From positions 1,006,539-1,070,538 of the forward strand of contig NZ_LMOU01000001.1 in assembly GCF_001423615.1 (NCBI RefSeq): 64,000 bases of DNA, given 5' to 3'. The notes under the pieces are model-generated. The model saw nothing but the letters and a program-made list of their open reading frames with translations, searched no databases and was not told where the DNA came from. The translations under genes were made by a program, and so were the position numbers. The number at the start of each line of letters is the position of its first letter. The first letter of the stretch is position 1. This DNA is from Microbacterium sp. Leaf159 (lineage in GTDB: Bacteria > Actinomycetota > Actinomycetes > Actinomycetales > Microbacteriaceae). Positions 8,066-17,480 of the stretch are shown here, piece by piece.

Positions 8066-9562
8066 TCAGCGCTCCGACGGCAGCCGCCACTTGGCGAAGG
8101 TCGCGAAACCCGTCTCATCAGGCGGGAGGTGCGGGAGATAGCCGGCCTTCTGGAAGAGCCGGAGAGATGGCGCGTTGTCCGCGTGCACGACGGCGAGCAT
8201 GCGACACGGCGCCCGAGCCGGAAGCGCTGACTCCGCGGACGCGAGCACCGATGCCGCAAGACCACGGCCGCGCGCGCTCGGGGCCACGGTGATCGACACC
8301 TCCCAGTCACTTTCGGATCGGCGGTCCCACCGGCACGTGGCCAGTGCTGTGCCGCCCGACTCCACGATGAGGAGGGATCGGTCGACGTCGGCGATGCTCC
8401 GAGCCACCCAGTCCCGATGCGAGTCCCAGTCGAGGGCACCCTGCGCACGCGAGTTGAGCCGGGTCGCGGGATCGTTCCGCCACTCGAACAGCAGCGAAGC
8501 GTCGTCCGGGGTCGCCGTCCGGACGGCGAGGGCGCCGACATGCGGCGCATCCGCGGGGACCACGTCGAGCAACTGCTCCCACGCCGACACGATCCGCCAG
8601 GTTCCCCGTCCATCGACCGCACGCATCAGCTGCTCCGCCCGCGTGTCGAGCGCCGCGCCAGACGACAGGATCGCGGCGAGAGTTCCGACTCGCTCCGCGA
8701 GGTCGTCGTGCGGAGGTTCACCCAGCGCTACGGCAAGCCCCCGGGAGACGACTTCGCGGTAGCCCGCCCGCTGATTGTCGACGGCGCAGACGAGCGCCAT
8801 CGGCACTCCCATGCAGGCGAAGTCCCAGACCGAGGTCCCGGCGGCGGTCACAGCAAGGTCGTGCAAACGGGCGAGAGCGGGCAGGTCGTCGACGAATCCT
8901 CGCACCTCGACCGCATGAGGGGAGGCCGCGGCCTCGGCGAGCACCTCAGCCCGTGCACGCGGGTCGATCACCGTCACCTGCAATTCCTCCGGGATCCGGT
9001 GCATCGCGCGGATGACGCGCGCGGTGAGTCCGTGGGGATCGGTGCCCCCCATGACGACGAGCACCCTAGGGCGTGACCCTCGGACAGGCGGCATCGACCT
9101 CTGCCGCAGCACCTGCTCACGCACCACCGCGAGATCGATTCCGATCAGATGGTGGAGGCTGCGTTCCGGATGCGCGAACGACGACTCCGATCCCAGATTC
9201 GCGTCGATCGCGAGATCGGTGTCGCGCACCCCATAGGGACCGTCCTGCATGTTGCTGACGATCCCGCCCGATCGCGGCGCCACAGGGGGCACGTCCCAGT
9301 AGCTGTCGAGGTGGACGACGTCGGCGCCACGGGCGAGCGAGCCCAGTTCGTTCGCGAGTCGCGGGCCCCGGGATGCGACGATCTCGATGCCATCCGTCAT
9401 ACGTCCGGCCACCGCCGCCCCTGCGTCGTCGATGTCACCGACGATCGCCACGGACCACCCGCGGCTCTGCGCCTCGCGGGCGATCGATACGGTGCGCATG
9501 AGGTGGCCCATGCCGAATTCAGCGCCGGCGTTGCAGTGCAGGAGAACCCGTCGACCGTGCAT
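8066..9562 (-). CDS. PseG-PseH fusion: UDP-sugar hydrolase plus N-acetyltransferase
   Basis: 498 aa. The start is the ATG at 9562, which has a GGGAGAAGAGG ribosome site; an upstream start at 9595 lacks one. Residues 1-330 are PseG-like, a GT28-type fold that removes UDP from UDP-2,4-diacetamido-trideoxy-altrose. FGMGHLMR at 16-23 holds the expected catalytic His (H20), with MGGTDPHG at 171-178 and the DNQ motif at 262-264. Residues 345-498 form a GNAT N-acetyltransferase with the acetyl-CoA loop RGRGLA at 431-436 and a C-terminal LFQKAGY, matching PseH, which acetylates the 4-amino sugar before hydrolysis. The fusion joins two consecutive steps. Its stop is 2 bases from the end of pseI, so the genes converge. 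Confidence 0.9.
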   Translation of the reverse strand: MHGRRVLLHCNAGAEFGMGHLMRTVSIAREAQSRGWSVAIVGDIDDAGAAVAGRMTDGIEIVASRGPRLANELGSLARGADVVHLDSYWDVPPVAPRSGGIVSNMQDGPYGVRDTDLAIDANLGSESSFAHPERSLHHLIGIDLAVVREQVLRQRSMPPVRGSRPRVLVVMGGTDPHGLTARVIRAMHRIPEELQVTVIDPRARAEVLAEAAASPHAVEVRGFVDDLPALARLHDLAVTAAGTSVWDFACMGVPMALVCAVDNQRAGYREVVSRGLAVALGEPPHDDLAERVGTLAAILSSGAALDTRAEQLMRAVDGRGTWRIVSAWEQLLDVVPADAPHVGALAVRTATPDDASLLFEWRNDPATRLNSRAQGALDWDSHRDWVARSIADVDRSLLIVESGGTALATCRWDRRSESDWEVSITVAPSARGRGLAASVLASAESALPARAPCRMLAVVHADNAPSLRLFQKAGYLPHLPPDETGFATFAKWRLPSER

Positions 9563-9669
9563 CGAGCCTCTTCTCCCTTCGGGGCGCGCGCGCACCCACC
9601 CGATAGGATAGGCCGGGCGCGGAGCAACCCGAGCATCCGCGCCATCACGACAATGCTGAGGGAGACAGA

Positions 9670-10659
9670 GTGTCGGTTCTCGAGGGCGCGAGCATCCTCA
9701 TCACTGGCGGCACGGGGTCATTCGGCAAGGCGTTCATCCGCCATGCCCTCACCCACATCAATCCGCGCCGTCTCGTCATCTACTCGCGTGACGAGCTGAA
9801 GCAGTACGAGGTGCGACAGCAGTTCGGCGACGACCCGCGGCTGCGCTGGTTCATCGGCGACATCCGCGACGAACGGCGACTCGCTCGCGCGCTGCACGGT
9901 GTCGACTATGTCGTACATGCGGCCGCGCTCAAGCAGGTCGACACGGCGGAGTACAACCCGTTCGAGTTCGTGAAGACGAACGTCATCGGCAGTCAGAACG
10001 TCATCGAGGCATCCATCGATGCCGGAGTGAAGCGTGTCGTCGCCCTCTCGACGGATAAGGCGTCCAGCCCGATCAACCTGTACGGAGCCACCAAGCTCAC
10101 CGCAGACAAGCTCTTCATCACGGGCAACCACTATGCAGCGGCGTACGACACGCGGTTCGCGGTGGTGCGCTACGGCAACGTCATGGGTTCTCGCGGCTCG
10201 GTCATTCCGTTCTTCTCGAAGCTCGGAGCCGAGGGCAAGCCGCTGCCGATCACGGACCTGCGATGCACGAGGTTCTTCATCACGCTCCCCCAGGCCGTCG
10301 AGATGGTGATCGACACGTTCGAGCTCATGCAGGGCGGGGAGCTGCTCGTGCCGCGGATCCCGTCGATGAAGGTCACCGATCTGGCGCACGCGGTCGTGCC
10401 CGGCGCAGAGCTTGTCGATGTGGGTCTGCGCCCGGGAGAGAAGCTCCATGAGGAGATGATCAGCCCCGAGGAGGGGCGCCGCGCGGTCACGGTCAGCGAC
10501 GGAAAGTATTTCATCATCCAACCCGATCTCGCGTCCTGGGGATATCGGATGCCGGAAGGCGCCATCCCGGTGCCGGAGGGCTTCGCTTACCGCTCAGACA
10601 GCAACGATGCGTGGTACTCGCAGCAGGAGATCGCCGAGATCATCGAGGCGGGGATCTGA
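9670..10659 (+). CDS. pseB: UDP-N-acetylglucosamine 4,6-dehydratase (5-inverting)
   Basis: 329 aa, the FlaA1/PseB short-chain dehydrogenase length. First step of pseudaminic-acid synthesis: UDP-GlcNAc to UDP-2-acetamido-2,6-dideoxy-L-arabino-hexos-4-ulose. GGTGSFG (13-19) binds NADP. The inverting-dehydratase triad is D129-K130 with Y138 in STDKASSPINLYGATK, and K142 completes YxxxK. The GTG at 9670 has GGGAGACAGA upstream. First of three tightly packed genes (pseB, pseC, cytidylyltransferase) divergent from the PseG-PseH fusion. A TAGGAT -10-like hexamer lies at 9604-9609. Confidence 0.95.
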   Translation: MSVLEGASILITGGTGSFGKAFIRHALTHINPRRLVIYSRDELKQYEVRQQFGDDPRLRWFIGDIRDERRLARALHGVDYVVHAAALKQVDTAEYNPFEFVKTNVIGSQNVIEASIDAGVKRVVALSTDKASSPINLYGATKLTADKLFITGNHYAAAYDTRFAVVRYGNVMGSRGSVIPFFSKLGAEGKPLPITDLRCTRFFITLPQAVEMVIDTFELMQGGELLVPRIPSMKVTDLAHAVVPGAELVDVGLRPGEKLHEEMISPEEGRRAVTVSDGKYFIIQPDLASWGYRMPEGAIPVPEGFAYRSDSNDAWYSQQEIAEIIEAGI

Positions 10660-10661
10660 CG

Positions 10662-11786
10662 ATGCTGCCCTACGGACGGCAGTCGATCTCGGAGGACGAC
10701 ATCCAGGCGGTCGTGGACGTGCTCCGCGGCGACTGGTTGACGACCGGCCCCGCTGTCGCCGCATTCGAAGCGCGTCTCGGCGAGATCTCAGGCGGGCACC
10801 GTGCCGTGACGGCGACCTCGGGCACCGCTGCTCTGCACATGGCTTATGCCGCTGCGGGGATCTCCTCCGGCGACACCGTGATCTCCACGCCGATGACCTT
10901 CGTCGCGACGACGGCGATGGCCTCTGTCCTCGGCGCCAAGATCGTGTTCGCCGACGTCGAGGAGGACACGGCGCTGATCGACCCCGACGCGGTGGAGGCG
11001 CTGATCGACGAGCGGACCAAGGTCATCGCCGCAGTCGACTACGCAGGTCACCCGGCCGATTACGACCGGCTGACGGCCTCCGCAGCGCGCGTGGGCGCGC
11101 TCGTCCTTGACGATGCCGCACACTCGATCGGTAGCAGCTACCGCGGGCGCCCGGTCGGCGATCTCGCCGACCTCACGACATTCTCCTTCTTCCCCACGAA
11201 GAACCTCACGACCGGCGAAGGCGGCGCACTCGTCGCCAAGGATCCTCGGATCGCACAGCGAGCGCACGAGTTCCACTTCATCGGTCTCGTACGCGACGCG
11301 GACCGCTTCGAGATCACCACGGAGGGCCCGTGGCACCAGGAGGTCCACGAGTTCGGTTTCAACTATCGACTCGACGACATCGCCTGCGCCCTCGGAATCG
11401 CGCAGCTCGCCAGGCTCGACGCGTTCAAGCGCCGACGCGCAGAGATCACCCGGCGATATGACGAGGCTCTGGCGCAAGTCGATGGCGTGCGCACGCCCAT
11501 CCAGCGCGACGACGTCGACGTCATCCGTCACCTGTATCCGGTGCGGATCCTGGAGGGTCGACGCCGGCAGGTGTTCGACCGGATGCGCGCGGACGGCATC
11601 GGAGTCCAGGTCAACTACATGCCTGTGTACTGGCACCCGGTATATGCGGATGCCGGGTATCTGCGCGGCATGTGCCCGAACGCCGAGATGTTCTACCAAG
11701 AGGAGCTGTCGCTGCCGATCCACCCTGAGCTGACCGACGCACAGGTCGACCAGGTGGTCGATTCGCTCACGAGGGCGCTGCGGTGA
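10662..11786 (+). CDS. pseC: UDP-4-amino-4,6-dideoxy-N-acetyl-L-altrosamine transaminase
   Basis: 374 aa, DegT/DnrJ/EryC1 aminotransferase fold. Second step of the Pse pathway: transfers an amino group from glutamate to C4 of the PseB product. The PLP lysine is K180 in FFPTKNLTTGEGG, and DDAAHS (150-155) supplies the pyridine-ring Asp. The ATG at 10662 lies 2 bases after the pseB stop with GAGGCGGGG upstream. It keeps the catalytic lysine, unlike the related enzyme at 30206. The last 4 bases overlap the next start. Confidence 0.94.
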   Translation: MLPYGRQSISEDDIQAVVDVLRGDWLTTGPAVAAFEARLGEISGGHRAVTATSGTAALHMAYAAAGISSGDTVISTPMTFVATTAMASVLGAKIVFADVEEDTALIDPDAVEALIDERTKVIAAVDYAGHPADYDRLTASAARVGALVLDDAAHSIGSSYRGRPVGDLADLTTFSFFPTKNLTTGEGGALVAKDPRIAQRAHEFHFIGLVRDADRFEITTEGPWHQEVHEFGFNYRLDDIACALGIAQLARLDAFKRRRAEITRRYDEALAQVDGVRTPIQRDDVDVIRHLYPVRILEGRRRQVFDRMRADGIGVQVNYMPVYWHPVYADAGYLRGMCPNAEMFYQEELSLPIHPELTDAQVDQVVDSLTRALR

Positions 11787-12514
11787 GGCGAGTCGCGATC
11801 ATCACGCAGGCGCGGATGACCAGCACACGCCTGCCCGGAAAGGTCCTTCTTCGTGCCGCAGGCCGCACGATGCTGGATCACCACCTCGATCGTCTGATCC
11901 AGACGGGCGTGCCGGTCATCGTCGCCACGACCACGAACGACTCCGACGATCCGATCGCTTCCCTCGCCCGTCAGCGCGGAGTCACGGCGTACCGAGGGAG
12001 CGAAGACGACGTGCTGGCTCGGTTCGCGGGCGCTGCGTCGGATTCCGGGGTGGACACGATCGTCAGGGTGACCTCCGACTGTCCCCTGATCGATCCGAGC
12101 CTGATCGCCGAGGGGCTTCGCCTCTACGACGCTCTCGACGATCCCTACGCCCATGTGTCGAACGTGATCGAGCGGACATACCCCCGCGGCTTCGACTTCG
12201 AGGTGTTCTCCACCGTCGCTCTCGTCGAAGCCCATGAGAACGCCCGGGAACCCGCGGAACGCGAACACGTCACGCCCTACCTCTACGCAGGTCGCTCCGG
12301 ACGGACGAGTCTTCATGCGGTCACGCAGGAGGACGACGCCTCAGGATATCGAGTCACGTTGGACACATCGGAGGACCTGGTCCTCATTCGGGAGCTCATC
12401 GAGTCCTACGACGCGTCGACATTGAGCGCACGCGAGATCGTCGCCGTGTTGAAGCAACACCCCGAGCTCGTCGCGATCAACGCCCACGTCGAGCAGAAGA
12501 AGCTCGGCGAGTGA
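11783..12514 (+). CDS. SpsF-type cytidylyltransferase, probable CMP-pseudaminic acid synthetase
   Basis: 243 aa, nucleotidyltransferase fold with the N-terminal signature ITQARMTSTRLPGK (7-20) and a DCPLIDP metal site. It fills the slot of PseF, which activates pseudaminic acid with CTP. The sequence is of the SpsF/spore-coat cytidylyltransferase branch rather than the NeuA-like branch of classical PseF, so assignment rests mainly on the gene order pseB-pseC-this. GTG start inside GTGA, overlapping pseC by 4 bases, so translation is coupled. Confidence 0.8.
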   Translation: MRRVAIITQARMTSTRLPGKVLLRAAGRTMLDHHLDRLIQTGVPVIVATTTNDSDDPIASLARQRGVTAYRGSEDDVLARFAGAASDSGVDTIVRVTSDCPLIDPSLIAEGLRLYDALDDPYAHVSNVIERTYPRGFDFEVFSTVALVEAHENAREPAEREHVTPYLYAGRSGRTSLHAVTQEDDASGYRVTLDTSEDLVLIRELIESYDASTLSAREIVAVLKQHPELVAINAHVEQKKLGE

Positions 12515-12518
12515 GCCG

Positions 12519-12549
12519 CGCGGGCGGAGCAGAGATCGCTCAGCCCGCG
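12519..12549. terminator. Possible bidirectional hairpin between converging genes
   Basis: CGCGGGC (12519-12525) can pair with GCCCGCG (12543-12549) across a 17-base loop, in the 25-base gap between the cytidylyltransferase and wzt. The stem is only 7 bp and has no T-run. Confidence 0.3.
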
Positions 12550-13277
12550 TTGTAGTCCTTGTTGTAGCGGTCGAGCACCTCGGCGATCGGCGCATCCAGC
12601 ACCAGTGCGCCTTTGTCGAGGTAGAGGCCCCGCGTGCAGAAACGGCGGAGGTCGCGCTCGTTGTGGCTGACGAAGAACAGCGTGCGCCCCTCGGCCAGCA
12701 GCTCGTCGATGCGCTTGTAGCACTTCTCGCGGAAGGCCTTGTCTCCGACTGCGAGAACCTCGTCAACGAGCAGGATCGGCTCGTCGAGCTGCGAGACGAC
12801 GGAGAACGCGAGCCGCACCTTCATGCCGTTCGAGAGGTGCTTGTAGGGAGTGTCCTCGAAACCGGCGAGCTCGGCGAACTCGATGATGTCGTCGTATCGG
12901 CGCGAGACCTCGTCGCGCGACATGCCGTGAAGACCGGCGGTCAGTCGCACGTTCTCCCGCACGGTCAGGTCGCCGACGAAGCCCCCTGTGATCTCGATCA
13001 GGGGCGCGACTCCCCCGTTCACGGTCACTGTTCCCTCATCAGACAGCAGGACCTTCGCGACGAGACGCAGCAGCGTGGACTTGCCCTGGCCGTTGCGTCC
13101 GACGACGCCGATCGATTCCCCCTGCTGCACGGTGAACGAGACGTCACGCAGCGCCCAGAACTCTCCTGGACGCGAGCGACGCGACGCACCGGCGAAAAGG
13201 TCCTTGAAGCTGCGTCGCCCCCGGCGGTTCCGTCGGAAGTGGACGCCGAGCCCCTTCACCTCTATGGCGGTCGACAT
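12540..13277 (-). CDS. wzt: Polysaccharide ABC exporter, ATP-binding subunit (Wzt-like), copy 1
   Basis: 245 aa. Walker A GRNGQGKS at 60-67, signature LSNGMKVRLAF, Walker B LLVDEVLAVGD and the switch His in FFVSHN. This is the short Wzt/TagH/KpsT class without a C-terminal carbohydrate-binding module, so the exported chain is probably not recognised through a terminal cap. The ATG at 13277 shares one base with the permease stop (TGATG), so they are coupled. With the permease and glf it resembles the mycobacterial galactan exporter Rv3781-Rv3783, a comparison from general knowledge. Confidence 0.92.
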   Translation of the reverse strand: MSTAIEVKGLGVHFRRNRRGRRSFKDLFAGASRRSRPGEFWALRDVSFTVQQGESIGVVGRNGQGKSTLLRLVAKVLLSDEGTVTVNGGVAPLIEITGGFVGDLTVRENVRLTAGLHGMSRDEVSRRYDDIIEFAELAGFEDTPYKHLSNGMKVRLAFSVVSQLDEPILLVDEVLAVGDKAFREKCYKRIDELLAEGRTLFFVSHNERDLRRFCTRGLYLDKGALVLDAPIAEVLDRYNKDYNAG

Positions 13278-14095
13278 CACAGCTCCTTCAGCACGGGTCG
13301 CTCCAGCGAGCGGAACGTCCAGATCCCGAGGGCGAGGATCACGAGAGTCATGCCGATGCTGATCAACAGAGTGAAGAGGTTCCACTGGTCGGGGAAGAAC
13401 GGCATGCGGTAGAGCATGAAGATCCCGGCGAGCGGGTTGAAGGCTCCGAGCGTCTGGAACATCCCCGGCAGATCCGTGACGTTGTAGATGATGGGGGTGG
13501 CGTAGAACATCGCGCGGAGGATGAGCGCGGTCGTCCGCTCCAGGTCGACGTAGAGGACGCAGAGCGGTGCGACGAGCAGCCCGAGTCCCACGAGCAGGAC
13601 GGTCTGGAGGATCATCGCGACCGGCATCCAGAGGATGCCCCACCCGACCTGGACGGTGTTCTCGGGGTTCTGCTCGACGAGCAGGTTGATGATCACGAAC
13701 GCAGCGAGCACCGGCAGGGAGAAGAGGTACTCCATGCCCTTGCTCAACACGATGCGGTTCACCCAGATCGACCGAGGGATCGCCGTGGATCTGACCAGCC
13801 GGGAGTCCTTCTTGAAGGCTCTCGTGAAGTCCGAGACCGAGGAGTTGAACCACACCCACGGCAGCAGCGCGCTGATGAGGAACACGATGTAAGGCTCTTC
13901 GCCCACGTCACGGTGGAAGATCTGCGTGAAGACGAACCAGTAGATCGCGCTCATCACGAGCGGATCCAGCACCGACCACAGGTATCCGAGGAAGCTCGTC
14001 GAGTACCGCACCTTCAGGTCGCGGGCAGAGAGCAGCCACAGGGAATGCAGATAGCGCCGGGGCGTCCCGGGCGCCCCGACAGCAGCGTGACTCAC
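13277..14095 (-). CDS. wzm: Polysaccharide ABC exporter, permease subunit (Wzm-like), copy 1
   Basis: 272 aa with six transmembrane helices (ABC-2 type). It starts from the GTG at 14095, ahead of the conserved LLSARDLKVRYSTSFLGYLWS amphipathic motif; longer in-frame starts run antisense through glf and look non-coding. It flips completed lipid-linked glycan across the membrane using wzt. The start is 10 bases after the glf stop, so glf-wzm-wzt is one operon. Confidence 0.9.
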   Translation of the reverse strand: MSHAAVGAPGTPRRYLHSLWLLSARDLKVRYSTSFLGYLWSVLDPLVMSAIYWFVFTQIFHRDVGEEPYIVFLISALLPWVWFNSSVSDFTRAFKKDSRLVRSTAIPRSIWVNRIVLSKGMEYLFSLPVLAAFVIINLLVEQNPENTVQVGWGILWMPVAMILQTVLLVGLGLLVAPLCVLYVDLERTTALILRAMFYATPIIYNVTDLPGMFQTLGAFNPLAGIFMLYRMPFFPDQWNLFTLLISIGMTLVILALGIWTFRSLERPVLKEL

Positions 14096-14105
14096 GATGT
14101 CGAGT

Positions 14106-15335
<1,230 letters not shown>

Positions 15336-17411
15336 TCAGCCGGCACTCGCACCGCTGTAGCCGCCCGCATCGAGCATGCTCCTGAGCATCGGGGCGAGCG
15401 TGCGCCCATACGTGTCGGAGATGTGGTTGTCGTCGATGTACACCGCGACGTTGCCGATCACGCCTCGGCAGACACCGTCGGGGCAGAGCCACGGGCGGAA
15501 GTCGACGCCGACAACACCGTCTCTTGCGGTGAGTGTATCCATGCTCTCCCCCATGGCGAACCCGATCTCCGGCACATCGCAGAAGCTCGCTTCGGCAGTC
15601 GATGCGTCCGCCTCGGTCATCGCACACTCGTACATGTCGATGTCGAAGCGTGGGTTGTCCCGCACCGCGATCACTTCGATTCCCTGCGCCGTGAGCTGAT
15701 CCGCGATCTGCTCGACCCCATCGACGAGCGTCTCAGACGACGACGAAGTCGCCTTGGTCGCGACCAGGTACACGGCGTCCGGCTCGATCCTCATCGCATA
15801 GTCGAGTGCGGCCTTCCGCCACTCGTCACATGGTGACGATTCCGCCGAAGGGTCGGGCTCCACCGCTGCCAGAGAGCATCCGCCTCGCAGGAGCGCGAAC
15901 AACCCCCAGCCCTCCTCATCGGCCACAACCCTCAATGGGGACATCAGCTGCTGCGCATGCGAATCTCCGACCACCAGGACTCGCCGCGTGTCGGGGTCCG
16001 CGGCCCTCGCTGTCTGAACACAGCTGCCGATGAGCAACTCTTCGGTCGGCTTGAGCTCATCCTCGCAGCTCCCGCCAAGATCCACCCACTCACCATCCAG
16101 GGCGGTGGCGAGCGGGATCAGCGGCACATCAACGGCCGCGAGGTCGATCGGCTCGTCGACCTGCGCCGCGCCCGGGTACCCGCCCGTATCGCTCGCCATC
16201 AGGGCCGACTCACGCTGCTCGACGAGCATCTGCCACGTCGTCAGGGGCACGGAGACGATGAGTACGGCTGCCGCCAGCACGAGTGCGCCGAGCCGATGAG
16301 AGCGATCGAATATGGCCGCGTCTCGAATGGGCCTCTCGACCAGCATCGACACGAGTCGGGCGAGCACGAATGAGATGAGTACGATTCCGAGACCTGCGAG
16401 CCAGCCCGGTTCTGATCGGCCGCTGAGAACCATCCAGGTGACGAGTACGGGCCAGTGCACGAGATACAGCGCGTAGGCATCGCGGGAAACGTATCGAAGC
16501 GGTCCGGATTCGAGAAGCACGGCTGGGCCGCCGCGAGGACGATCGCGCCCGGCGACGATCACGAGGGCCGTGCAGACGACCGGCCACAGCGCGAGGTAGC
16601 CCGGGAACCCGCCCTGGACATCCAGCACGATTCCACACAGCACGATTCCGATGATCCCGATCCACCCCAGGGCGGACGCCGACCACGCCGACACCCGAAT
16701 GTGCGGGAGGGCGAGGGCGACCAGCGAACCCGCCGCGAACTCCCACAGCCGCGTGCGCGTGTCGAAATAGGCGAACGACTGCGCGTGCATCGTCTCGACG
16801 ACCGAGAAGACCATCGAACCCACGAAGATCGCACCGAACACGAGCGCGAGCGCCGGAACGATCAGTGCACGACGCCGTCGGAGCACGAGCCAGACTCCGC
16901 CGATGATCAGCGGCCACAGGAGGAAGACCTGCCCCTGCACGGACAGCGACCAGAAGTGCTGGAACGGACTGGGTGTCACGGACGCACGGGCGTAGTAGTC
17001 GACCTCGGAGAACGCCAGCGTCCAGTTCTCGACGTAGAAGAGACTCGACCAGGCCTCGCCCCAGACACGTGGCCACTCGGTCTGCGGATAGGCCAGCAGA
17101 GCGACCGCGAGAACCCCGACGATCGTCACCGCGGCTGCGGGAAGCAGCCGGCGGAACCTGCGAAGCCAGAACGGGCCGAGTGCGAATGGACGTTCCGACT
17201 GGATCCTCCGCACGAATGAGGCCGTGAGGAAGAACGCGGACACCATCAGGAAGACGTCGACACCGCCGGACACCCGTCCGAGCCACACGTGATAGGTGAC
17301 GACGAGCAGGATGGCGAGCGCACGCAGCCCATCGATATCCGCTCGATATCCCGAGAGACGCGCGGACTCCGGCGCGCTAGGACGAGGCCATGCGAGGTGC
17401 GACATTTTCAT
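15336..17411 (-). CDS. Acyltransferase-3 / SGNH fusion, O-acetyltransferase 1
   Basis: 691 aa. Residues 1 to about 390 are an AT3 domain with ten or eleven membrane helices; YRADIDGLRALAIL and the TM1 histidine (TYH) are present. After a short linker, an exported SGNH domain begins with VVGDSHAQQL (nucleophile Ser) and ends with the DNHISD block that carries the catalytic Asp-x-x-His. Such OafA-like proteins move acetyl groups from cytoplasmic acetyl-CoA to surface sugars. The usual SLSVEEQF motif reads SLSVQGQVF here, and SGFLI reads SAFFL. It is therefore a divergent paralogue of the next gene. Confidence 0.9.
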   Translation of the reverse strand: MKMSHLAWPRPSAPESARLSGYRADIDGLRALAILLVVTYHVWLGRVSGGVDVFLMVSAFFLTASFVRRIQSERPFALGPFWLRRFRRLLPAAAVTIVGVLAVALLAYPQTEWPRVWGEAWSSLFYVENWTLAFSEVDYYARASVTPSPFQHFWSLSVQGQVFLLWPLIIGGVWLVLRRRRALIVPALALVFGAIFVGSMVFSVVETMHAQSFAYFDTRTRLWEFAAGSLVALALPHIRVSAWSASALGWIGIIGIVLCGIVLDVQGGFPGYLALWPVVCTALVIVAGRDRPRGGPAVLLESGPLRYVSRDAYALYLVHWPVLVTWMVLSGRSEPGWLAGLGIVLISFVLARLVSMLVERPIRDAAIFDRSHRLGALVLAAAVLIVSVPLTTWQMLVEQRESALMASDTGGYPGAAQVDEPIDLAAVDVPLIPLATALDGEWVDLGGSCEDELKPTEELLIGSCVQTARAADPDTRRVLVVGDSHAQQLMSPLRVVADEEGWGLFALLRGGCSLAAVEPDPSAESSPCDEWRKAALDYAMRIEPDAVYLVATKATSSSSETLVDGVEQIADQLTAQGIEVIAVRDNPRFDIDMYECAMTEADASTAEASFCDVPEIGFAMGESMDTLTARDGVVGVDFRPWLCPDGVCRGVIGNVAVYIDDNHISDTYGRTLAPMLRSMLDAGGYSGASAG

Positions 17412-17480
17412 GGAAGGGCGGCATACCGGCGGTGGGGTTCGCCGCAGTCGTATCGGGTCGACCGTCTGCCGGCTCCCAGC

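Noticed and set aside
15336..17411. Loss of function in acyltransferase 1 because SVEEQF reads SVQGQV
   Set aside because: I recall similar variants in actinobacterial AT3 proteins, the TM1 His and SGNH residues are intact and the frame is open, so no decay can be claimed.
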